Positions 47,401 through 59,400 of a DNA stretch of 64,000 bases are shown here, one piece after another (positions within the stretch are counted from its first letter, which is position 1; every line of letters begins with the position of its first letter). A program made the translations under genes and the position numbers. Source of the DNA: Owenia fusiformis. Taxonomy: Eukaryota; Annelida; Polychaeta; Sabellida; Oweniidae. Location: positions 18,678,931 to 18,742,930 of the forward strand of contig CAIIXF020000003.1 in NCBI GenBank assembly GCA_903813345.2, read 5' to 3'. The notes under the pieces are model-generated. The model made no database searches. It had not been told where the DNA came from and saw only the letters and a list, made by a program, of their open reading frames with translations.

Positions 47401-50400
47401 GCAAGATCCCCCAGAAACACTAACTATATCAAGGAGCTATTTGATGATGTCTGGGCACTTTAAAAGTGTCTGAGACAAAACACTAAAATAAATTTAGAAC
47501 TTTTCCATTTTTTTGGGGGGGGAGTGAGGGGTGGCCAATACCCCTAGAAAATTTTACAATTTTAAGATGCTATTTGGTGCTTTCTGGGTACTTTCAAAGT
47601 GTATGAGTCAATGAAAAAAAAAATTACAAATTTGAAAAACATTTTTTCAAATTTTTTTTTAAAATTTATTTTGGGGGGTGAAAAAGGGGGGTGCGGTCGC
47701 ACCCATCGCACCCCCCCCCCCCCATCTGACGGCCCTGATGTAAGTAATATACTAATATAGTAAAAGTCTATGAATATACATGTATACACCACACATTACC
47801 AACTCAGTACACTAGGGGACTTTTTAAACATTTTTAACATATTCCTGGGCCTCAGGTGTGGGCTGTATCAAAACGATATAATAATCTGTAAAAAAAGAAG
47901 ATGTGGCTGACCAATATGGCAAGCTGTTGGTTCAGCCTTCAAGAGCAGGGTGTATTAAAGGTTTCTCATGTAATGTTTAGAACATAATTATGAACTCTGT
48001 GTAACTTTCTGAAACATGATGACATTTTTTAGCGAGATTAAATAATGTCCATTATACAAACTATTGAAACTCGGTGCCAAATTCAATGTTGACTCAAATC
48101 GGAACTGACAAAAATGAAAGCAAAACTATTGCAAAGAACCAATTTACCTAGCCTATTACCAGATTAACTTTAGTTCTCATCTAGAGGTTTACTTTCAGTC
48201 TATATAGGCTAGCATGACAGGTTAGCTTTTAAGTCCACTTTTGGTCTAGTGTTAAGAGAAACATCCTTCATTGAATGTAAAATTTTGAAGAGATAAAAAT
48301 AAATTTTAAATGTAAAAAAAAATATGGTTGAACTACTTACATCAGCATGTGTTGAAGAAACACAAGTACAGAAATCCTCATCATTTTCTGAAGTACTAAC
48401 ATCTGTGTGATTTCCTCCTCCAGACTGACTTTCAGAAGTTGACTTCTGACTTTCTGAATTTGACTTCTGTCTTTCAGAATTTGACTTCTGACTTTCTGAA
48501 TTTGACTTCTGACCTTCAGAATGTGACTTCTGACTTTCAGAATTTGATCTCTGACTCTCCAAACTTGACTTCTGACTTTCAGAATTTGACCTCTGACTTT
48601 TTGAACTTGACTTCTGACTTTCAGGATTTGTCTTCCGACATTCAGAATTTGACTGTCTTTCTAAATTGGAATCTGATTGACTTTTTTGACTGTCTTGGCT
48701 TTTTGTTTTGGAAAGTTTTTCTCTCCTTGGGCGTGAATACCTTTCTTTATCTTGATTTACCATATTTTGACTCAACTGTTCTTCATGTATATGCTCTGAC
48801 TGACTATCTAAGAGCATCAGTCCTTGGGATAGGGTAATTTCTTCACTACTGCTTGAAATTACTGCTATCTGAGTGTCATCAATGTTTTGATCTCCGACTT
48901 TGTTTATGACATCCTTTCCACATTTGTTGCATCCATATTTGGGTGTATCATGAGTGGGAAGTTTGTTATTTTTGGATGCAATCGAACCATCAAGATTTTG
49001 GAGGATACTTTCATTTAGAAGTCTGTCTCCTGATTGATCAAATTCATTTGAAGTGTCAAATAAAGGTGGGGATCTATGAGACAACTCTGCTGGATCACAC
49101 TGAGTATTTGTTATGGATTGGTTGCTTTGTTCCTCCTTGTTCAATTCTTTCCTGAAAGATACAGGTATTGTATTTTTTTAGCATTAAAGCAACTGAGCAC
49201 TGCACCCACTTGAGATTTTAATTAGCTAAATACCCCGCCTAAGAATCTGTTTTCACCCACTTAAAGATCAGAAAAATCATTCAAAACAGGCATACTTTGA
49301 CAAGATTTGGTTTAAATTGTGAAAAGAATTTTGCACCAACTTGAGAAAAATCCTGAGAGCATAAATAACATTTATTACTAGAACTGACTAATCCAAAACA
49401 AACAACTCGTGACTATTGGCTATTGCTTACCTTGCATGGGTCAGTCTTAGTATTGAGGTAGATTCACTAGATCCACTAGAAGGCCCGGAGTCTGTAGTAG
49501 TACACATCAACTGGAAATTAAATAAAAGAAATAGAAAATATTCTTACTGAGTGCTATTTAGGTAAAGAATATTATATAAATGTGGGTTTCTAAGAACTAT
49601 TGTGCAAACAAGTTATCGCACAAGACATTATTACCTAGAGAGTATAAATAAGTTGAAAGAAAAATTCATTATTTAGTAGAGCCTGATCATCTCCCTTGCA
49701 CAACAGTGAACTGGTTGAAAATCAAATATATAGCCAATCTACAGCATGTATTTTACTTAAATATATCTTACATTTTCAGCAGTTGGCATATCATTGCCGT
49801 CTTTCCTCTTTCCAAGTTTTGAAGATTGATTAACTTTTAGATCCTGTTCCTGCTCTGTAGACCAGGCTTCTTCTGGAGATTTAGTCAAGTTGAACTTTGA
49901 AATTTGACGATATATTTTAGCACGTGGTGACCTATTTTGAGACATTATTCCTCCATGACCAAGTTGCATCTCAGCTTGGGTTGTGTGTTTCTGGTTATGA
50001 TTTGTGTCTTGACTTTTGCTAATATCTATCTTACTGGGTATATCACTTGATGGTTTACTTTCTTTGCAGCCAATTACATGGCCAGTGGATGACAAGTCTT
50101 TATCATTCACAGGTGGAATAATTTCTAAACAATGTGGACTACTTTCACTGGATTTGGAGTTGGGACTATTTTCTTTCAAATAACTGTCACTATTACTGTC
50201 ACTATGACTAGATTGTTGGCTCGGTTGTGTGGCATAATCAGGATCAAGTTCAGAATCTCCCAGTTTTAAAATTCTACTTTTAATCGGACTGGGCTTTCCA
50301 CTGACAATTAAATTGACACTTTGTTCTGTTTGCTCTAATCTTGGTCTCTTTTTAACTGAGATTTTCTTAAATTTGAATTTTCGTTTCAGTTTCTCTGTTG

Positions 50401-53400
50401 CTTTTAAAGTGACAGTTTCAGAGTTTTGTTGCATCGATCCATAGAATTTTGACCTTTCAACCGTCACTGAGTTATCAGGTGAATTTTCTATGATTTCAAG
50501 ATCCACATCACTAAAAATGTCTGTTTCAATTGGCTTCTCAACAAAGGATGCCTTGGGAACATTTTTGCATGCAGTTGGAGTATGTATATAGGGCACAATT
50601 GATATATCCTCTAAGCGTATTTCAAATGGCTCATCGTCATCCAGATTTACTTGAAATTGTTGTTCATCAATTGCTTTAGTTCTTTCATTCATCCCTACGT
50701 TATTTACATTTGAAGATGTCCTTGTAGTTGAATCGCTACGAACAGATAATCCTGAAATATTTCCAACAGATCTTGATTTGATTGTATTATCATACTGATT
50801 GTATTTCCCTTTTATACGAGTGGGCTTTACTTTTAGTTGTCCAAGGCTGACATCACTCTGGGCATGACTGACATCACTGCTTCCAAGCCTGACATCACTT
50901 CGAATGGGTTTCACACTCATCACTTTAGGAACTTTTGCTGTTGTCCTGAAAATAAATGATATAGTCAATGAGATTTTTTTTATTTTCATATTCAGCATAT
51001 TTTACTTTACATTGGAATATATCTTAATTTTCGGGCATTCAATTTAATTAAATTTGAGTGATGCCCATTGAACACTTAATCTGCACAATATAAATAAATT
51101 TGAGCAAACTTATGTTTTCATCATTTCAGAAAGATTTGGTCTAGTTATTGTTACGCGGTAAACATGATACAAAAATATGTCATATTGAGCAATGAATATG
51201 GCATATTCACTTGCAGTGTATGACAGATTCACCTGCGGTATATGGCATACACACTAGCCAATGAGATCGTGATATGGAAGTACGCAATTGTCAATTGAAC
51301 GAACACGTTAAACGTTATAAATTATTATAATGATTACTGAATCAACAGTTCTGTATATCGAATATACATGTATTAACTTAGCAGAAGTATCAATCACCAA
51401 TCTGGCGTAATAAATTTACTCAATCAATCCAGGATTCATTTATTAGTACTCGACGCACTTACTATATTGGTAATCCAGCGTAGTTTTACATTTAGAGTCG
51501 ATTCTCGCAACCAATCAAATCAAGGCTTTCTGTATCACGTTTTCACTTGCAGTATATGTCATATTCACCTGCAGTATATGGCATATTCCGCAAGTGAGTA
51601 AGACATATTCTGCAACTGAGTATCGGGTATTCACTGAAATCAATGTATCGCATATTCACTGCGGAACATCGCATACTCACCTGCAGAATATGCCATATAC
51701 CGCAGGTGAGTATGGCATATTCACCCGTATCACAAATACCGTGCAACCATGAATGTATGCCATATACCGCGTAACAGTTATTAGATATTTTATATGTACT
51801 GTAAATGTCTGTAGCAACATTCTAGACAGTGAACTTGACTGTGAATTTCACAATTAAACCCACAAACTGCGAATGTAATATACGATATAATGCGAGATAT
51901 TAGGTATAACGCAAATTCAGATTACTTGTGTCGTACCTTACCGTTACCGCATGTTATACCATTCTACCCCACACAAAAGGCCGTCCCCTCAAATTTCCTC
52001 ATATTCTACCACTTTCTCAGAACTCAATCTTAATGAAACTTGGTATGCTTATTTTCTGGCATATTTGTGACATAACTAGACCAAATCTCTCTGAAACGAT
52101 GAAAAAATCAGTTTGCTCAAATTGTATCAACCTCATGTTTTTTTTATTATTATTATATCTTGGTTACCGCCATATTTGGCGAGCAATACCTCATTGGTAT
52201 ATTCCGTATTTACGTATTTTACACTCGAAGATATAGCCAGAAACCCCTCCTTGGAGGAGCCCTGTGTTCTTTTATGTGCACAGGTACACAGACATACAGG
52301 TACACACCACAGCCTTTTATACGAGTCGTGAACCACTCAGTCAAACACCCAGAATTACATAACGCACAAACAAACTTGTCTGAACCGGGAATCGAACCCG
52401 GGGCCAAGCGATATTGGTAACCTTGACTCTCTCTGCCACTGAGCCATAGCGGGTGGACTATGTTGTACCTTATCCCGCACATTCATCTGTCACGCTTAAT
52501 TTGGTACACCCCCTTTGATAAAGCACAAATGAGAACTACCAAATACTTAAAGAGTCTCTATACTATAGGATAGCACAATCAAGACCCCTCAGGACCTTTT
52601 GGCATTATGTTTCACTACATAGTCACCTAACCAACGAAGAGGTCCCAAATCATTGTGTTTCAGTGTTAATGTTGTTAATGCTGTGATTGTGCTGACCGAT
52701 CTAATTATTTTCACTGAAATTAATTCAATATAACACCCCGACATTTGAACTCGGATTCCTACAAATACTCAGACTTCAACAAACATGAGGTTTGGGCAAA
52801 TTAGGTTCAATTCTTATGCCGGGCATAAGAGAAGATCTGTTATTTTCACTGAAATTAATTCAATATGAAGTTTGAATAAACCAGGAAATCCCCCTGTTAT
52901 CTGATTAGTCATTGAATTTGATCATCATGAACCTGATTGACTGCCTGGTTCAAGGCTTATTTGACTCCACAGGGATTCCCCACGCTTGCCACTGGCTCAA
53001 TTGTGTTTTATTCTGAAGGTTGGTTGCTCTGTTGATTATTTAAATATATCAGCAATATTATTCCCTAAGTTACTCTCAAGATATACCCATGGAATAATAG
53101 TTATTATATGAGCAATAATAATGGAGCATCAATGGTTGTCTTGGTGAAATACCAATGGTACTGCATCTTTAAACACTGTATAATGTACCTAATTAAAGGC
53201 TGAAATACTGTACGCCCGGTATTATTCGCCAGCTTTAATTTCGCGAATTTTGCGAAAACACGGTTTCGCGGCTTTTAAATTTCGCGAATTTCGGAGATTT
53301 TGAAGCGTTTAGCAGCGCTTGAATATCCCAGATGCGAGTAGAAATAATCTTGATTTACGTCATTAAAAATGCACAATTCAGTCAAACTGATGTCATATTT

Positions 53401-56400
53401 GGAATCTACATGTAAAATTACATTTAGAAATGTGGTTTTGAAAAGAGTTTATCAACTTTGAAAATTTAATTTTCTTTGAAAATGTAACTTCTAGGTCGGG
53501 GAGATTCTCCATAGAGCCCATGTTGTAAAACCACAAAAAGTGAAATATCTTTTCTTGTGTTGGGCAGATAATATTTCATTTTACTGGACATATTTTAATT
53601 TGTATAACCATCAGATACATAAAGGTAATATGAAAAGTGAACTATTAAAACTGATGCATATTCAAGTTTAAGGGAATTTTATAATACCCTGCCATGTTAA
53701 TTCCCCGAATCAGCCACCTGGTGGCGAAACTGGTAACTACCTACTCGCATCTGAGTAATTGCCATTCAGTAATGCGTGCCGGGCTATGTTTGCCCTTTCT
53801 GCATCGTTATACACCTTATATGTCCCGCGTTTGGAATTGGACTTCATGTTATCTTTTGCAATTTGCACTTCATTTGCAATGATGTCATCGATATCATTAT
53901 TGGGCCTACTGGTGGTACTGGGCCGAATCAGCCAACGTAAAATGGACATTACTGAAGTCCTGAAGATCGTGGATATCCAATTATCGCCCAATAACACTAG
54001 ACATAACGTTTACACAAAACGAAATGCATCAGTGATTTTAACACCATCGCGAAAAGCGCGAAAGTTAATCGCACGCGAATAATACCGGGCGTACAGTAGT
54101 AGACTTTTTGTATGAGGATTGGCTCCAAGAGTGCAACATCATATATGGCCATGTCGTGATTCAAAATTCGAAATTCAAACAGCCACCATTGAATCGTGAA
54201 TTTTGGTCTTATTTCCAAATCGAAAATTCCAAAACTCACAAGAAATGATCAAGATATTGGTTCGAATCTTGTTTATTTTAAATTTATAGTCGGTTACAAT
54301 TTCAGAAAATAGCGACATTTCGACATTTTCATTGTCGGAAAATATCGAGTCTCAATCCTTGGAGCCAATCCTCCTTGAAATAGTGCTTAACTTGTTGAGA
54401 TAATATTTTTATTAAAATTTACCTTTTTAAATGTAGGACAATGGACTGGAACAATACCAAAAGGTGGAGCCATATTCATAAGCTATATACTTCTACCTAA
54501 CAATGAATGTGACTTTATAGAAGACCCAGATATCATTGAAGCTCACCCATCGGAGCCATTCTATATTGCGGATGGCTTTGTTACCTTTGGGGCAGACATA
54601 TTTTCAAACAAATATGGACATGGGACTTTACGTGGTATTGATATGACGTTTTCAACATATACTGTTACCGTGACGATGCATTTTAAAGATTCCGTATAAT
54701 TTGGACTTGTGAGAATATTTTAATGTCAGTCAATACATGTACATGTAGTATGAAATATGATGTTCAACCCAACCTATTGAGAGGCCCAGTTTTGGTATAC
54801 TTTCCGAGGCATACTTTTGGTATACTTATCAGGTGTTCCTAGGATGTACTTTTGGCATGAATCGGACACACCTTACCTAGCTATGTCTTCCATTCAAGTG
54901 TCTTTGTTTTGTTTAATTAAAAAAACATACTCCGTAACAGACTGGAGCTGGGATGTACCAAAGCAGATTATTTGCATCAAACAATCAAAATGTTTTTAAA
55001 TATGGTATTCAGTACTGGATAAAGCATAAGAATGAGATTTTATAAGAAATAATACACCGAAGGCCGAAGGCCTGAGGTTGTTATTTCTTATCAAATCGAA
55101 TTCGAATGCTTTATCTTACTTAAATCACACAGACTCTTATCACAGGCAAAGGGTCTATTATATTACAGTTAAAAGGTCTTTAATCCGGAAAAATGTGATT
55201 TCTTTTGTATTGACTATTCAAACTGTGAATTTTGCCAGGCTCACAATGACCCTGGCTCTTATTGGTTAAAATGTGTTGTTATATAGCCAATTAATTGTAA
55301 CAACAAAAAGAGTTGGTTGCATTGACCTCATGAGTGTGAGTTGATGTAAGTGACTGAGTGGGCTATAATTAGTCTAGCTTCAGTGCACTACAGGTGACTG
55401 TCCAGTCCAGAACATTGAATTTGAATACAGCAGAATATTTGTAAGTAAGATAAGATCAATGATGTAGATAGCAACAAAAATTGATAAATTGTTTTATTCT
55501 AAAGAATGCACAGTAACAAGAGAAGGGTACATGTATTTTTGTATATTGTTTTTAGGGAATGAAGACTATCGAAAACTGTCAATGGTCATTTATGTCTCAC
55601 TTGTTTTTGATAGCTTGCCAAGTGTACATTCTTTAAAAACAATAGAAAAATAATGCACTTTCCTTTTGATAAAACCATACATTCTTAAAAATAAACCACA
55701 GCAAATTCTATTGTGTTGCTACCCAAGTGGGATTTAAAAGCATATAACATATCATTTACAAACACACGTGATTGTTCAATGAGCTTTATTACCTTTCACT
55801 TAAAGGCAAATCAATACATGGCAGAACATAATAATTATTTTCATATACTCTTGACATGACTAAAACTGAGAAAGATGGATGAAAAACATGACATGAAGTA
55901 TTTTTTTAATTGAAACTCCGGACAGTGCATATTTATTTTTACAAGGTTAAAATTACTTAAAAATGCCAACTGGCTTTAATTTCTGTCAATGTTTGGCTTA
56001 GCAATAGGCACTTCATTGACCTGATCAGAAATTTGTGACTGTTCGATACTACCTTCAGAAACTTCTGTTTTAAGCTTGGGAGGTACTTGCCCAGTTGAAT
56101 GGAGTTGTTTGTAATCGACTCGATCAATGTCTCTCCTTGAAGTTCTGGTCGGACTTTTGGAGTCTGCCATTGTCACTTGTTGGCTAAATTGTATGGAAAT
56201 TGTATACTCTCTGCTTGTATATTGGCAGTAAACTGTTACTATATGCAGACTTATTTATTAAGACTCAAAACGTTGACTTTTGACTTTGACTTTTGGAAGA
56301 AAAACTGACTTGTACAATGAACACAGTAATTTACGCGGGAATTTATTTTCCCAATCACGGAAAGTGACGAAGATTGCCGCCGACACTTTCACGAAATTTC

Positions 56401-59400
56401 CCGCGCCTAGATTAATTGATATGGATAAAAAACATTAAAGCAAGATTTTAACTTGTCTTGCATGAAATAATTACAACAAAATATAATTCAAATTGAACAG
56501 TATGTATTTTGATATTTATTTTGGTATTAAATGAACTTGATAATGAGCACTATCATGGCATAAGTATGATAATGAGCATTATTATGGCATAAGTATGATA
56601 ATGAGCATTATTATGGTATAAGTATGATAATGAGCATTATTATCGGTATTAGCATGATAATGAGCACTATTGATTGCACAAAAACCGTCTCTCGGCTATC
56701 AAGTATTGCCTTTCTACTTCAGTGGATATTAAGAGAGGTTTCACACAATGGGTTAGCTAAAACACATCCGCAATATTTAAACTGAACTGACTACGCATAA
56801 ATCCAGTGAATGCGTTACAGACTTTAGATACATGTACGTTGAACTAGATAGAAACGTTGAGTGTGAAACCTCTCTTTTATCTCAAGTTCACTTTCATTAT
56901 CTAAGTATAATTCACTGGTTTCACGCTCCATGTCATCTTGGGCAAATCTTTCTGTGGAAGTACATACTTAATCTCCATTGTAGGTTTGTACTGTTGGGAT
57001 ATGTTCCAAATGAAATTTCTGTAATTTGGCCTGTCTGGTAGTAGAGCTGGAGCAATATCACAAAGTGGTTTAATAGAACAGCCATTCTTATATCTACATG
57101 GCCCCGAGATTGTATTCAGAGCTTCATAATCAGCAATCTTAACAACTAGTTTTCCACGCGAAGAATTCAATCGGTAATTACTTAATTTGGGATCTTGGTT
57201 TTTGATTATCCCAAGTGTTGAATGAAGTAATCCATTATAAATGTCCACCATTTTGAAAAATAGCGTTGGTCCACTATGCTTATTTGCCTTCTTTTCAATA
57301 AAATATTCTAAGTCATATCTTAAATATTCACTCACTGTGTATATTTGGATCACATCATTTGAGTTTGGATTCATGATAAGGTTATATAAGAGCCTTCTAA
57401 TAGTTTCAAGACTTTTAAAGCTACCAGACTTTGTTTTTACACAGAATCCATATAACTTTGCTAAATCTTTTGATTTCAGTCGTGCATATAACAGAATTTC
57501 TTTTAACCCTAATATTTTTTGGCGTTGTCTATGCATAAAACGATGAGAATATCCTCTAACATTAAGCTTTTTAAGTCAAATCTGCTGTTGTGAGATATAT
57601 CCCCAAAGAAATTAATATGACGTATAGTTTCACCAGTATATTTTACGATATACACTTTTTTATTGGTTGAACTTGCGATCCGTTGCTTTGAATTTGTCAT
57701 GGTGTCTATAAAATCACAGTGTATTGGATAAAAATTGTTTAAACCAGTATAGTCAAAATTCAAGAGATCTTTCATCAAATCAGATGCAATGTTGTTAAAA
57801 GTATACTTCATCTTGAAATCAGCCGATTCCCAGACTTTACCAGCTAACGTCCATTTATCTCCAAATTTTTCGTCAGTACTATTCCTATCGGAATGTTTAG
57901 GATTAGCATCCTGATTGTTGATTGGTTGTATTAAAGATGCATTTTTCTCGAGAAAAATGTTGGTATTCTCTCTGGTTTTTCTACTTTCTTTGTTATTTGC
58001 CAAAGTTGAAGTAGGAGTTTTATTCCAATATGGTTTTGCTGAACTTGTAGGTCCATCTCTGTTGAGTAAGGTACTGTTCTGTGTGATATTTAAGCTATAA
58101 AGTTGTATGGATTTTCTAGGTTCATGATACCCTATGTACAGACAAACACATCCCATTCCAATTGCAATTATCAACTTTAAAATTGTTTTAAGATACCGGT
58201 TTATTAATCGGATCATTTTGTACTGCGTGCATGTATCCAGCCTAATGACAGATTAGCATTAGGTTCTACTCTAGAATGTTGACTTTTCCTGAATATATAA
58301 AGTACAGTAACACACCCAAAGGAACTCTGGCAAATGTACAGAATAATGCAAACATATTTCTATTGGTTTCTTAAATCTATTTGACCAACATGGATTACAG
58401 TGTATGTGTTGTTCAAAATCAAGAAACAGGAGAGATTAATCTCATGTACACTTTCAAAGACTGTGGTTAAGTCATTTCAACTGTGTGAAAAGATTATTTA
58501 AACCTACAGTATAAATATTTTATGCTAAATATTGTTATTCAAATTTTTGATTTCTTTTCTGAATGAATATATTGCAACAAACAGTTTTTGAAAATACCCT
58601 TTAGATTGAAAATGTACTTGTAGAATGCAATGAGGCTGTCACGACAACCTTTGAGTCATAGTGTCTCGGTAAATATTTGTAATGGCAAAAATAACTGTTC
58701 AGTCCTCTATAAACAATGCTTACCAAAGAAAAAGAAAGAAAACCATAAATTAATTGAAAAAGCATTTTAATATTTTAAATGTTGTCTTATCTAAAGGGCA
58801 GAACTTCAAATTAAAGTAATGTGTACTTGTTTCCATTATTGTTTGTAAAAAGCAATACCATATAATTATTTAAAACTACTATTGAACATTTTCAAGGACA
58901 ATGGATCATTGGATCTCCATGGAAAATCCACAAAACCAAGTGAACACTAGTGAAAATGACCCATGTTCAATGATTATTACATTTTCTCACCAATTGTTCT
59001 GTTTCACTATACTCTTTTGTAATAGCCCCAAAAAATTAATAGGGACCAATAGCATTTATCAATATCAGGTATAACTCAATGAAATGTATCTGTATGAAAT
59101 TAAAAAAGATACTTAAATGCCATTTTAAAATCAGAACCTGGTTTCAATGGCGTAGCGGCATAAAACGCCATGGCATACTCTAAAAATGTAGAGAAAAATT
59201 AATTTTTTATATAAATTGCCCCACAATCAAAGAACACTGGATAATCTGAATATGCGTAGTGACAATCGTTTATGAAAAGCAAAACAAATGTTTTGTTCTT
59301 ATTATATTTCCAAGAAGCACCTATTTTGTCATGCCATCATTTAAAAACGCCCCAGAGGGCAACCTCATTTTCAAATTTCCTTGGGGGAAAACCCCCCCTA

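Noticed and set aside
52380-52461. Possible tRNA gene on the minus strand
   Set aside because: A and B boxes are present, but the acceptor stem does not close and a long body follows, so it was called a SINE head.
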